DNA of 64,000 nt from a virus, in IMG/VR virus record IMGVR_UViG_3300035703_000006, positions 62,001 to 126,000 of that record; one strand, given 5' to 3'. The stretch's first letter is position 1; each line of letters begins with the position of its first letter. The notes under the pieces are model-generated. The model did not search any database, was not told the DNA's origin, and saw only the letters and a program-made list of their open reading frames with translations. A program made the translations under genes and the position numbers. Below, piece after piece: positions 17,181-25,813 of this stretch.

Positions 17181-18171
17181 AGATATTGTAAAAGAAATTG
17201 GTGGGGAATATACACAACTCGCTGCTGATATTGATGAGACCGAGACTTATGTTGACACAGGTTCGTATATTTTTAATGCACTGGTTTCAGGTAGTATATT
17301 TGGTGGTGTATCTGGCAATAAGATTACTACTATTGCTGGAGAGTCTTCTACTGGAAAGACTTTCTTTTCTCTCGCTGTGGTTAAGAATTTTTTGGATAAC
17401 AACCCCGATGGGTATTGTCTCTATTTTGATACTGAAGCTGCTGTAACAAAATCTTTACTTCAAAGTCGTGGTCTTGATATTAATAGAATTGTTGTAGTTA
17501 ATGTTGTGACCATAGAAGAGTTTCGTTCAAAGGCACTTAAGGCAGTTGATTTGTACCTAAAGAAAAAAGAAACAGAACGAAAACCCTGTATGTTTGTTCT
17601 TGATTCTTTAGGGATGCTATCAACAGAAAAAGAAATTCAAGATGCTTTAGATGATAAACAAGTTCGTGATATGACAAAATCTCAATTAGTGAAGGGTGCA
17701 TTCAGAATGCTAACTCTTAAGTTGGGACAAGCAAAAATTCCTATGATTGTTACTAATCACACTTATGATGTTGTGGGGTCTTATGTTCCTATGAAAGAGA
17801 TGAGTGGTGGTTCGGGTCTTAAATATGCTGCATCCACAATTATCTATTTGTCTAAGAAAAAAGAAAAAGACGGCACAGAAGTCGTGGGTAATATTATTAA
17901 AGCAACTACACACAAGTCAAGACTAAGTAAAGAAAATAAAACGGTAGAAATCCGTCTTTATTATGATGAAAGAGGATTGGACAAGTATTATGGTCTTCTT
18001 GACCTTGCTGAAAAATATGAAATATTTAAAAAAGTGGGAACAAGATATGACATCGGTGATGGGACAACTCAATTTGGAAAAACTATAAACGAAAATCCAG
18101 AAAAATATTTTACTCCACAAATTATGCAAGCAATTGATGAAGCAGCTAAGAATGAATTCACTTATGGGTGA
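17167..18171 (+). CDS. uvsX: UvsX RecA-like recombinase
   Basis: 334 residues (T4 UvsX is 391). ATP-dependent strand exchange on single-stranded DNA. Walker A GESSTGKT (58-65), Walker B FVLDSLG near 145, and a conserved [12 protein letters not shown] segment near 214. SD AAGGAG 7 nt before ATG. The shorter C-terminus is normal for cyanophage UvsX. Confidence 0.96.
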   Translation: MDFLKDIVKEIGGEYTQLAADIDETETYVDTGSYIFNALVSGSIFGGVSGNKITTIAGESSTGKTFFSLAVVKNFLDNNPDGYCLYFDTEAAVTKSLLQSRGLDINRIVVVNVVTIEEFRSKALKAVDLYLKKKETERKPCMFVLDSLGMLSTEKEIQDALDDKQVRDMTKSQLVKGAFRMLTLKLGQAKIPMIVTNHTYDVVGSYVPMKEMSGGSGLKYAASTIIYLSKKKEKDGTEVVGNIIKATTHKSRLSKENKTVEIRLYYDERGLDKYYGLLDLAEKYEIFKKVGTRYDIGDGTTQFGKTINENPEKYFTPQIMQAIDEAAKNEFTYG

Positions 18172-18722
18172 TGAATAATATTAGAGTCATAAAAACTGGA
18201 ATTGATGTATCTAAAATTTTAGATCAATTAAAACAATATCCAGAAGATTGGGGTTCTCAAAAGAATATTAAAGATAAAAAAATAGAACAACTTGACCCAA
18301 CAAAATATGCTGTTACAGTTGATGTTCTTCAACTAATAATGGGTGGAATTGAAAAAGAAGGACAATACGTTGGAAATACCGAGATTTGTATACAAACACC
18401 AGCATATGAAAAGCACACAGAGATTCTTAAATTTTTAAAAACATATTTTAAGAAAATACGTCGATGTGCTTTTCTTGCTTTACCAGTTGGTGAAATTGTT
18501 GGAACACATATTGATGAAGGAACTTATTATCTTACAAAAGATAGATACCACCTTTCCATTCAGGGAAAATACAGGTATAGTGTAGGAGATGAAACTATGA
18601 TTGTAAAACCTGGAACTTTTTTTTGGTTCAATAATAAACTTCCCCATAGTGCTGAAAATATTGGTGATGAGGTTAGAATTACTTTTGTATTTGATGCACC
18701 TCATCACAAAAAAAATCCATAG
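18171..18722 (+). CDS. Aspartyl/asparaginyl beta-hydroxylase-like 2OG-Fe(II) oxygenase
   Basis: 183 residues from ATG 18171 (the preceding in-frame GTG would add one residue). The double-stranded beta-helix core is visible, with iron ligands H113 and D115 in GTHIDEG and distal H159 in LPHSAEN, plus R169 in DEVRITFVF as the likely 2-oxoglutarate anchor. Overlaps the uvsX stop and precedes gp41. The substrate cannot be read from the sequence. Confidence 0.8.
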   Translation: MNNIRVIKTGIDVSKILDQLKQYPEDWGSQKNIKDKKIEQLDPTKYAVTVDVLQLIMGGIEKEGQYVGNTEICIQTPAYEKHTEILKFLKTYFKKIRRCAFLALPVGEIVGTHIDEGTYYLTKDRYHLSIQGKYRYSVGDETMIVKPGTFFWFNNKLPHSAENIGDEVRITFVFDAPHHKKNP

Positions 18723-18733
18723 TTAGAGGAGAA

Positions 18734-20113
18734 ATGGAAAAAGTTGAAACTACGATTCTTAGAAATCTCTTATTTAATAATGATTATTGTAGAAAGGTGT
18801 TGCCTTTTATAAAAAATGAATATTTTGAGAATCTTCACGAGAAAGTAGTTTTTGAGGAGATTTGTAAATTTATTGTTGCATATGAGCAACTTGCAACTAA
18901 AGAAGTTCTTTTGATTGAAACAGAAAAAAGGACTGATATTACAGAGGATACTTACAAAGTTATTTGTGATTATATTTCTAAACTTGATGATGCTCCAGCA
19001 GATAATCAATGGCTGATAGATACTACTGAAAAATGGTGTAGGGACAGAGCAATTTATCTTGCACTGATGGAATCTATTAAGATTGCTGACGGACAAGATG
19101 AAAAGAAATCAAGAGATTCTATTCCAGCAATTTTACAAGAAGCACTTGCTGTAGGATTTGATAGTCACATTGGACACGATTACTTAAAGGATTACTTAGA
19201 AAGATATGAATCTTATCACCGAAAGGAAGATAAAATCCCATTTGATTTGGAGTATTTTAACAAAATTACCAAAGGGGGTCTCCCTAACAAAACTCTTAAT
19301 ATCGCACTTGCTGGTACAGGTGTCGGGAAATCTTTATTCATGTGCCATATGGCTAGCTCCGTCTTGCTCCAAGGACGGAACGTTCTGTACATTACGCTTG
19401 AAATGGCAGAAGAGAAAATTGCTGAACGAATTGACGCAAATCTCTTGAATGTAAATATTAAAGATATTGAAACATTACCAAAAATGATGTTTGATACCAA
19501 AGTAAATAATATTGCAAAGAAGACACAAGGAACTTTGATTATTAAAGAGTATCCAACTGCTTCAGCACACGCAGGTCATTTTAGGGCACTTTTAAATGAA
19601 CTATCTCTTAAGAAATCATTTAAACCTGATATTATTTTCATTGACTACCTTAATATTTGTGGTTCCTCAAGATATAAGAGTAATTTTTCAGTTAACTCTT
19701 ACTCTTATGTTAAAGCAATTGCAGAAGAACTTCGTGGTCTTGCGGTTGAATCAAATGTTCCTATCGTTTCAGCCACCCAGACTACTCGTAGTGGTTTTTC
19801 TAGCTCTGACCCTGACCTTACTGATACTAGTGAGTCCTTTGGTCTTCCTGCTACTGCTGATCTTATGTTTGCCCTTATTAGCACAGAAGAGTTAGAACAA
19901 CTTGGGCAGATTATGGTAAAGCAATTGAAGAACCGATATAATGATCCAACAATGAATAAAAGATTTGTTGTTGGGATTGATAGGGCAAAAATGCGTCTTT
20001 ATGATGTTGAACAAAGTGCTCAAAAAGATATACTTGACTCTGGACAAGATGAAGAGTATGATAATAATGAAAATAAAAAATCTAAAAAGTCGTTTGAAGG
20101 ATTTAAATTTTAA
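18734..20113 (+). CDS. 41: gp41 replicative helicase
   Basis: 459 residues (T4 gp41 is 475). DnaB-family hexameric helicase that partners gp61 primase at the fork. N-terminal helical domain, Walker A LAGTGVGKS (about 191-199), the YITLEMAEEKIAERI helix, Walker B IIFIDYLNIC (about 303) and a Q-T-T-R motif (about 351). The C-terminus is acidic then basic, ending FEGFKF. SD GAGGAG. Confidence 0.97.
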   Translation: MEKVETTILRNLLFNNDYCRKVLPFIKNEYFENLHEKVVFEEICKFIVAYEQLATKEVLLIETEKRTDITEDTYKVICDYISKLDDAPADNQWLIDTTEKWCRDRAIYLALMESIKIADGQDEKKSRDSIPAILQEALAVGFDSHIGHDYLKDYLERYESYHRKEDKIPFDLEYFNKITKGGLPNKTLNIALAGTGVGKSLFMCHMASSVLLQGRNVLYITLEMAEEKIAERIDANLLNVNIKDIETLPKMMFDTKVNNIAKKTQGTLIIKEYPTASAHAGHFRALLNELSLKKSFKPDIIFIDYLNICGSSRYKSNFSVNSYSYVKAIAEELRGLAVESNVPIVSATQTTRSGFSSSDPDLTDTSESFGLPATADLMFALISTEELEQLGQIMVKQLKNRYNDPTMNKRFVVGIDRAKMRLYDVEQSAQKDILDSGQDEEYDNNENKKSKKSFEGFKF

Positions 20114-20529
20114 TGGAAACTGCTAAACACGTTAATTTTAATAAGTATGCTGAGTTTGTGGATGCTGTAACTTCTGATGCATCCAAAGATTTTCTTGCAC
20201 TCTCTGACCGATTGGTTGAACTTGATGAGAAGGGTGCTAATATTGAACGACTCCTTACTGCTGCTGTTGGTATTAATGCCGAAGGTGGTGAATTTATGGA
20301 AATTGTCAAAAAGATGGTCTTTCAAGGTAAACCATATAATGAAGACAACCGAGAACACCTGATTATTGAACTTGGGGATATTATGTGGTATGTTGCTCAG
20401 GCTTGTCTTGCACTCAATGTAAGTCTTGATGATGTAGTTGCTCGTAACGTGCAAAAACTTCTCAAGCGTTATCCTGAAGGTGCTTTTGATGTTTACTTCT
20501 CTGAAAATCGTGCTTCTGACGACCGATGA
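20113..20529 (+). CDS. mazG: MazG nucleotide pyrophosphohydrolase
   Basis: 138 residues. All-alpha NTP pyrophosphatase with the Mg-binding pattern EGGEFMEIVKK (about 57-67) and ELGDIMWYVAQ (about 86-96). Cyanophage MazG has been discussed as altering host nucleotide or stringent signals; the preferred substrate is not readable here. TAATG overlap with gp41. Confidence 0.94.
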   Translation: METAKHVNFNKYAEFVDAVTSDASKDFLALSDRLVELDEKGANIERLLTAAVGINAEGGEFMEIVKKMVFQGKPYNEDNREHLIIELGDIMWYVAQACLALNVSLDDVVARNVQKLLKRYPEGAFDVYFSENRASDDR

Positions 20530-20681
20530 CTGAAACTTCTTGGCCTTATAACCATAGGCATTCTTCTGAACTTTGGAATATTACTGCTGAAATACTTACA
20601 GAACTTTCCCGAAGAGATGAAGTTAAGTATCGTGTAAAGGCAACAGAAGAATCTGTAAAGAAAAAATTGGAGGTACTATGA
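20526..20681 (+). CDS. Small hypothetical (51 aa)
   Basis: 51 residues. ATGA overlap with mazG and with the next gene. Starts MTETSWPYNHRHSSELWNI; the rest is charged helix. Fits the coupled-operon pattern. Function unknown. Confidence 0.6.
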   Translation: MTETSWPYNHRHSSELWNITAEILTELSRRDEVKYRVKATEESVKKKLEVL

Positions 20682-20860
20682 CTAAAGAAAAACAAGTAAC
20701 AATTAAAATGGATGTTCGTTCTGCTGCCGCAGTTCGTCAAATTCTTTTTGAATCTCAAAAGGGATACACTTATGATGAAGTATGTGTACCTCCAAGAATT
20801 TCAGATATTCGTGTAGTTATTTCTAATCTTGATGATGCAATCGGTAAAGTAGTTGAATAA
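20678..20860 (+). CDS. Small hypothetical (60 aa)
   Basis: 60 residues. GGAGG lies 5 nt before ATG. Contains MDVRSAAAVRQILFESQKG and RISDIRVVISNLDDAI; alpha/beta in appearance. Last gene of the replication block, ending at a terminator. Function unknown. Confidence 0.65.
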   Translation: MTKEKQVTIKMDVRSAAAVRQILFESQKGYTYDEVCVPPRISDIRVVISNLDDAIGKVVE

Positions 20861-20872
20861 TAAAAAAAATAT

Positions 20873-20910
20873 CCCCTAATTTTCTAAATAAGAAAAGTTA
20901 GGGGTTTTTT
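20873..20910 (+). terminator. Intrinsic terminator after the gp43-mazG block
   Basis: Stem CCCCTAA (20873-20879) / TTAGGGG (20898-20904) extended by TTTTC / GAAAA, then T6. The next gene starts 2 nt after the U-tract. Confidence 0.9.
20883..20890 (+). promoter_or_regulatory. Late-promoter variant TCTAAATA in the terminator loop
   Basis: One base off NATAAATA, lying in the loop of the terminator, 21 nt before the ATG at 20912. The same variant and spacing recur at 56123 and, on the minus strand, at 61841. Inferred. Confidence 0.45.
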
Positions 20911-20911
20911 A

Positions 20912-21679
20912 ATGTCCGCACAAGCAGCTGCAGCAGGAAAGAATTATGAAACTGCACTTAGAAATAAATTGAATGCAGTATTCAAAAATATTCCAAGGAC
21001 TGCTGGATATTCATCTGGTCCTGATATAACCATACCTTCAGTGAATAATCCTGGCCAATCTTTGTTGGTAGAAGCAAAAACAACAACAGGTGCTGATTTT
21101 GGACAAAAAGCAATAACATTTAATGGAAGTTCTTGGGTTCCATCAAGTAAAAGAGATGAAGTCGCAGATATATCTGCTTTATATAATTATCTTTTTAACA
21201 CTTATTCTATCGGGAGTTTAATAGCAGATGCCTGGGACCTTCCGAATAAAAATATAACTGCAGAAGATTTACAAGAAGCAATCAATGTAAAACAACTTTC
21301 TAAACTTTTATATTATGAAAAAATACTTAAGCAGGCAACGGGGAGGGCAAACCCATTTCCTACAAAAACATTAGTTCAGGGTCCAAAAATTTCCGATAGT
21401 ATCATTAATTATTATAATTCTAAAGGAATTTATTATATTCAAATTAGAAATAGTGGATTTTATGTTATGGGTGAAGACGTAAAAAATTTGAGAGGTCTTT
21501 TGGGAATAAACATACCTTCCTTTAATCCCACTACTGCTGAATTAGTTTTGAGAGGAAAATCAAGTTTATCCCAACGTACATATAGTCCAACTTTAACCTT
21601 TAAGTCTTCTGGTCTTCCAGCAAGTCAATATAGTTTAGATAATGGCACTTTAATTAATTTACTACATAGTAAATTATAA
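20912..21679 (+). CDS. PD-(D/E)XK nuclease-like protein
   Basis: 255 residues. The N-terminal 60 residues fit the restriction-endonuclease fold: E13 in an opening helix, D38 in GPDITIP, then LLVEAK with E54 and K56 (D ... E-x-K). The remainder (about 150-255) is unassigned. The gene starts immediately after a terminator, so its expression probably comes from the loop-embedded late motif. Holliday-junction, DNA-trimming or packaging roles are all possible. Confidence 0.6.
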   Translation: MSAQAAAAGKNYETALRNKLNAVFKNIPRTAGYSSGPDITIPSVNNPGQSLLVEAKTTTGADFGQKAITFNGSSWVPSSKRDEVADISALYNYLFNTYSIGSLIADAWDLPNKNITAEDLQEAINVKQLSKLLYYEKILKQATGRANPFPTKTLVQGPKISDSIINYYNSKGIYYIQIRNSGFYVMGEDVKNLRGLLGINIPSFNPTTAELVLRGKSSLSQRTYSPTLTFKSSGLPASQYSLDNGTLINLLHSKL

Positions 21680-21682
21680 ATA
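21675..21682 (+). promoter_or_regulatory. Late promoter TATAAATA
   Basis: Exact octamer overlapping the stop codon of the preceding gene, 19 nt before the ATG at 21702. Confidence 0.8.
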
Positions 21683-21701
21683 CTTAAAAACTATAGTAGT
21701 A

Positions 21702-22901
21702 ATGAAGAGTTTTGCTCAATTTGTAAAAGAAGCAGTAGAAACCCTTGCATCTACCGAAGCAAAAAATCGTGGTCTTGTTGGAAACGGGCACGGAGACTGG
21801 TATGATAAGCAAGGAAATTTTGTTGCGAAAACGGTTAAGGGAAAATTAAAGTTTTTTGGTCAGGGTGATACAAAATCACAAGATGGAGTTCCTGGAGAAG
21901 AAGTAAAGCAACAAAGTCGTTCTGCACAAACACAAACACAACCAACTACGACAGAACAACCACCAGCAGAACAAACTGGTAATGGAATTGTGATGGTTTT
22001 GGGAAGATTCAATCCTCCATCTAAAAATCACCAACAATTATTAAAGGCTGGATTTAATAATGCAAAAAGAATGGGATATGAGTATAGAATATATCCAAGT
22101 AGAATACAGGATGGACAAGCAAATCCATTAAGTCCAAAGACAAAGATTTCTCTTATGAGGATGATGTTTAAGGAATATTCTGATTATATTGTTGATAGTG
22201 AAGAAACAAGAACTATTTTTGATGCATTAGTTTCAATTTATAATGATGGGTATACTGACGTTACTATTGTAGTTGGTCAAGATAGATTGGGTGAGTTTCA
22301 AAGTTTAGTTCATAAGGGTGAGGGACAAGATTATCAATTTAATAATATTCAAGTAATATCTGCTGGTGTTAAGGATCCTGATGGTGAAGTTGAAGACCCA
22401 GGATCTTCTGCAAAGATGAGAACAGCAGCAGCAATAGGAGATTACGCAACTTTTGCTCAGGGAATTCCTTCTGGAGTCAAGCAAGTAGATAAAGAAAAGA
22501 TATTTAATATGGTATCAAAATCTATGAATGTTACTGAGGACACTGAAGTTTGGAGAATTGTTCCAGAACTTGATTATGATGGAATGAGATGGAATTATAA
22601 AAATAATGGTCTTTTTGAAGTTGGTACATTTGTTGAGAGTTTGAGTAGTGGTCTTGTTGGGAAAGTATTCCGTAGAGGTTCTAATTATTTGATTTGTGTA
22701 ACAGAAGACGGAAAAATGTTTAAGAATTGGTTGAAGGATGTTCGTGAAGTTTATGAGGTTGGGACTTGTAAATACAGAAAACACGCACAAGAAATAACAC
22801 CAGAAGAACCTGTAGTTTCTTTTACTGATGTTGAAATTAAGGAAACTATGCCAAAGAAAAAGATAAATATCAATAGGAAAAATTTATCTACAAAAAGATG
22901 A
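21702..22901 (+). CDS. Nucleotidyltransferase-fold protein with capsid-targeting-like leader
   Basis: 399 residues. Residues 1-11 (MKSFAQFVKEA) closely resemble the T4 internal-protein leader MKTYQEFIAEA, which gp21 removes after residue 10. Residues 95-245 look like an NMN/phosphopantetheine adenylyltransferase-type Rossmann domain: GRFNPPSKNH (101-110, Ser in place of the first His), VGQDRLGEF (191-199) and GSSAKMR (234-240). A C-terminal SH3-like segment includes GKMFKNWLKDVREV. Behind a perfect late promoter. Packaging and injection are inferred; the nucleotide substrate is unknown. Confidence 0.75.
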   Translation: MKSFAQFVKEAVETLASTEAKNRGLVGNGHGDWYDKQGNFVAKTVKGKLKFFGQGDTKSQDGVPGEEVKQQSRSAQTQTQPTTTEQPPAEQTGNGIVMVLGRFNPPSKNHQQLLKAGFNNAKRMGYEYRIYPSRIQDGQANPLSPKTKISLMRMMFKEYSDYIVDSEETRTIFDALVSIYNDGYTDVTIVVGQDRLGEFQSLVHKGEGQDYQFNNIQVISAGVKDPDGEVEDPGSSAKMRTAAAIGDYATFAQGIPSGVKQVDKEKIFNMVSKSMNVTEDTEVWRIVPELDYDGMRWNYKNNGLFEVGTFVESLSSGLVGKVFRRGSNYLICVTEDGKMFKNWLKDVREVYEVGTCKYRKHAQEITPEEPVVSFTDVEIKETMPKKKININRKNLSTKR

Positions 22902-24478
22902 AGGATTGGACAGAGATTATTTCTGAAGCAAGAGATAGAAACAAAGAAAAGGAAGAAAGAAAGAGAAGACTTAAAATTGCTAAAACAGCAATGAAAGGCT
23001 CTGCTGCTCTGGGTAAGAGTAAAACTGGAAAAAAAGAAGATAAAAAAGATTCCAGATATTTGGATTATCTTGAACGTCGTCAGGCAACAAGAGAGCAAGA
23101 AATTGCAAAACAAAGAGAACAGGAGGAGATAAATAAAAAACAAAAATTAATAAGATCAAAAGAAAAAAATTTAGAAAAATCAAAAGAAAGAATTAAATCA
23201 GCACTTGGTGGGGTAAATACCGATACTATTGGTGCCGAGGAAGGTGGAGCAACTGCCACAATGAAGGCACTTGGCAATTTAGGTTCTCTTGCTGGTGGAT
23301 TGGCAAAAGCAGCAATTCATACTCCTGGATATCTTAAAGCAAAACGAGATCTCAAAACGGCAAAAGAAACTGAAGTTACTTCAAATCAACCAGAAAAAGC
23401 AAGAGAAAGAAAAAAACCAGGAAGACCAAAAAGACCTGGAACACCTTCATCTTCTCAACAATCTCAATCCCCATCATCAAATACAAATCAAAAGAAACTC
23501 GTACCTGCAACTAAAAGACTTGTTCCTGCAACTAAAAGACTTCCACCATCTGGTGGTGTTCCTGAAGGTTTACGAGGACCAAAGGCAATGACTTTAGGGC
23601 AAAGAGCAAGACAAAATCCAAAAATTAGAGCAGGTTTGATTTCGCAAAGAATGAATACTGAAGAGTTTTCAAATTGGAGACAAGAATTTACAGAAGAATT
23701 TTTATTTGAGATTGACGAATTAAAAAACGATAAAAATAAAAAGACCGATAAAAAGTCTAAAGTTGTTGATGTGATGAAAGGAACTAATTCAAAAATTGTT
23801 GAGATCAATCCAAACATTTCTGAAGACCATAAAGAAATTGCAAGTGGTCAGAAAAAAGATGATGAGGGATATATGGCAAATGTTGAATTGGATCAAATGG
23901 AAAGAGCAATCAAAGCACTTCGTAAAAAAATAAAAAAAGCGGATATGCAGATGCCTGCTTGGGTACAATCAAAAATTACAAGAGCCGCAGATTATATTGA
24001 TACTGCTTCTGAATATTTGCAAAGTGATGAAAGTGTTGATGAGTCCTATGAGAGTGAAACTTTTCGTCAACATTCAAGATCTGAATTAAATTTGCCAAGT
24101 AGTTCTTCTTCATCTACTACAAAGTCTTTTTTGAAAAGAATGAAAGAATTGAATATGAATCCAGGTAAACCAAAAAAGAAAAAGAAAAAGAAAGATATGA
24201 GTGAAGCAGTTGATAAAAATGCAATGAAGTGCAACAAACCAAAAGCACAAGCACACGGATCTGGTGAGACTGGAAAATCTCACATTGTAAAGGCTTGTGA
24301 AGGTGGAACTGAAAAAATTATTCGTTTTGGTCAACTTGGTGTAAAAGGTTCACCAAAAAAGGAAGGTGAGTCTAAAGCATATGCAAGTCGTCGTCATAGA
24401 TTTCAAACAAGACACGCAAAGAATATATCAAAAGGTAAAATGTCCGCTGCTTATTGGGCAAATAAAGTTAAGTGGTGA
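22898..24478 (+). CDS. Basic, probably head-packaged protein with capsid-targeting-like leader
   Basis: 526 residues, strongly Lys/Arg-rich. Residues 1-11 (MKDWTEIISEA) fit the capsid-targeting pattern with a consensus gp21 site I-S-E after residue 10. Residues 1-130 are charged coiled coil, about 165-230 is Pro/Ser/Gln-rich with a duplicated LVPATKR unit, about 250-390 is helical, and the C-terminal 85 residues form a separate conserved-looking domain (IVKACEGGTEKIIRFGQLG ... RHAKNISKGKMSAAYWANK). ATGA overlap with 21702. DNA binding inside the head is inference. Confidence 0.7.
   Translation: MKDWTEIISEARDRNKEKEERKRRLKIAKTAMKGSAALGKSKTGKKEDKKDSRYLDYLERRQATREQEIAKQREQEEINKKQKLIRSKEKNLEKSKERIKSALGGVNTDTIGAEEGGATATMKALGNLGSLAGGLAKAAIHTPGYLKAKRDLKTAKETEVTSNQPEKARERKKPGRPKRPGTPSSSQQSQSPSSNTNQKKLVPATKRLVPATKRLPPSGGVPEGLRGPKAMTLGQRARQNPKIRAGLISQRMNTEEFSNWRQEFTEEFLFEIDELKNDKNKKTDKKSKVVDVMKGTNSKIVEINPNISEDHKEIASGQKKDDEGYMANVELDQMERAIKALRKKIKKADMQMPAWVQSKITRAADYIDTASEYLQSDESVDESYESETFRQHSRSELNLPSSSSSSTTKSFLKRMKELNMNPGKPKKKKKKKDMSEAVDKNAMKCNKPKAQAHGSGETGKSHIVKACEGGTEKIIRFGQLGVKGSPKKEGESKAYASRRHRFQTRHAKNISKGKMSAAYWANKVKW
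23498..23539 (+). repeat. Tandem 21-nt repeat encoding LVPATKR twice
   Basis: Two consecutive near-identical units (23498-23518 and 23519-23539) within the linker of the preceding CDS. Confidence 0.85.
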
Positions 24479-24494
24479 TTAACGACTAGTTTCA

Positions 24495-24502
24495 GATAAA
24501 TA
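24495..24502 (+). promoter_or_regulatory. Late promoter GATAAATA
   Basis: Matches NATAAATA, 25 nt before the ATG at 24528. Confidence 0.7.
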
Positions 24503-24527
24503 AATTTGAATCTAATATGGAGGGATT

Positions 24528-24701
24528 ATGGGAGCAGTAGTTGCGGTGGTAAAACCACTAATTCTTCAAATTGCTACACATCCAGCAGTTAAAAATCTTG
24601 TTCTTGATTTACTTAAAAAGTATGTTGATAGCACAGATAATAGTATTGACAATGCTGTCTATGAAATGGTTAAAGATCTTCTCTTTAAACCGCAGAAATG
24701 A
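24528..24701 (+). CDS. Small hypothetical (57 aa)
   Basis: 57 residues with SD GGAGGG 6 nt upstream. Hydrophobic N-terminal half (AVVAVVKPLILQIA) and an amphipathic C-terminal helix with acidic residues. Overlaps the next small membrane-protein gene by 4 nt. The pair could be membrane-acting, but no family is recognised. Confidence 0.6.
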   Translation: MGAVVAVVKPLILQIATHPAVKNLVLDLLKKYVDSTDNSIDNAVYEMVKDLLFKPQK

Positions 24702-24862
24702 TTACTTGTTTTGTGACTAATTGGGGAGTGACCATTATTCTTGGATTGTTGTTAACTGCATCTGAGTGGTTAGCAAAAACAAAAAGATTTGAAGAAAATG
24801 GTTTGCTCGATTTATTTTCAAAATTTTTAAAAATTGTTTTACATAAAGAAGACAAAAAGTAA
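24698..24862 (+). CDS. Small membrane protein (54 aa)
   Basis: 54 residues. One predicted transmembrane helix (NWGVTIILGLLLTASEWL, residues 8-25) followed by a charged cytoplasmic tail. ATGA-coupled to the preceding gene; the terminator stem begins inside its last codons. Function unknown. Confidence 0.55.
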   Translation: MITCFVTNWGVTIILGLLLTASEWLAKTKRFEENGLLDLFSKFLKIVLHKEDKK

Positions 24863-24877
24863 AGGTCTTCTTTTTTT
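24846..24877 (+). terminator. Intrinsic terminator fused to the next late promoter
   Basis: Stem AAGAAGAC / GTCTTCTT (5' arm 24846-24853, 3' arm from 24865) with a T7 tract to 24877, whose last T is the first base of TATAAATA. Confidence 0.85.
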
Positions 24878-24884
24878 ATAAATA
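24877..24884 (+). promoter_or_regulatory. Late promoter TATAAATA
   Basis: Exact octamer beginning in the terminator U-tract, 31 nt before the ATG at 24916. Confidence 0.8.
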
Positions 24885-24915
24885 TCAATATAAGAAAAAC
24901 TTACGGAAAAAAAAA

Positions 24916-25806
24916 ATGGCACTTTGGGGTAAGGCAGACGGCATTTTTTCACCAGGAACAATCAGTGTAGATTATGCCAATAAAACAATTACTGGTTCTG
25001 GTACTTCATTTAGAGCAGTAGGTGTTACAACTGGTGCAACAATCACCATTGGTGCTGGAGGTACTTTTGGAAATGCAGTAATTTCTGGTATTACTTCTGA
25101 GACCCAAATTTCAATTGCAACTACTCAATATTTGAGTGGTGCTGCTATTGCAGGAATTGCATATTCAATTTCACAAAAACCAGTTTATACTTTAGAGGAT
25201 TCGAACTTTGCTACAATAACTGGTGCTGGAAATTCATCATCAACAAACCGAGTTTATGGTGTTGATGAGTTTGAGCAAACTGCTGCTACTGAGTCTGGTT
25301 CTAAGTATGCTGCAGCACACGCAGGGTGGGTAGGAGTTCACACTTATATTGATTGCGATAATCAACTGAGAGTTAAAACAGAAGTTCTAGTTGCAATGTC
25401 TGGTATTAGTACCAGTGCTCTTCCAACATATTCAGCAACTGGTGATGCTGATGATGATTTAGTATATGCAGATAATTACATTACCATTAGTGTTCAACCA
25501 ACTGCTTTGGTTGGAGTTGCTACAACAGCAGCTCAATCATTCGCAGTTACTGCTGCAGCAAACGATTCTGCGGCACTTTCTTATCAGTGGCAGTTCTCAA
25601 CTGCTGCTGTTGGAGCAGCATTTACCAATGTTACAACTGGATTGCTTGGTGGTCTTATTTACACCAACCCAACTACAGCAACTCTTGGAATTGCAGCAAC
25701 AACTACAACTGCTAACAGACCTAATGGTTACTACTTCAGAGTTAATATTACCACTGCTGCTGGTGCTGCGAAGACATCCGATACAGCAAGACTCACTTAT
25801 GCATAA
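24916..25806 (+). CDS. Virion structural protein with Ig-like C-terminal domain
   Basis: 296 residues, very Ala/Thr/Gly-rich, no long helices. The N-terminal part has beta-type G-S-G-T-S-F segments. Residues about 195-296 look like an immunoglobulin-like domain: SYQWQFS near 226, then YYFRVNITTAAGAAKTSDTARLTY at the end (the usual W then Y-x-C/R pattern). Such domains decorate phage heads, necks or tails and bind weakly to surfaces. Own late promoter; placement on the virion is inferred. Confidence 0.75.
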   Translation: MALWGKADGIFSPGTISVDYANKTITGSGTSFRAVGVTTGATITIGAGGTFGNAVISGITSETQISIATTQYLSGAAIAGIAYSISQKPVYTLEDSNFATITGAGNSSSTNRVYGVDEFEQTAATESGSKYAAAHAGWVGVHTYIDCDNQLRVKTEVLVAMSGISTSALPTYSATGDADDDLVYADNYITISVQPTALVGVATTAAQSFAVTAAANDSAALSYQWQFSTAAVGAAFTNVTTGLLGGLIYTNPTTATLGIAATTTTANRPNGYYFRVNITTAAGAAKTSDTARLTYA

Positions 25807-25813
25807 TTGATAT

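Noticed and set aside
23080-23277. Minus-strand ORF opposite the 22898 gene
   Set aside because: No ribosome site, composition mirrors the basic plus-strand gene.
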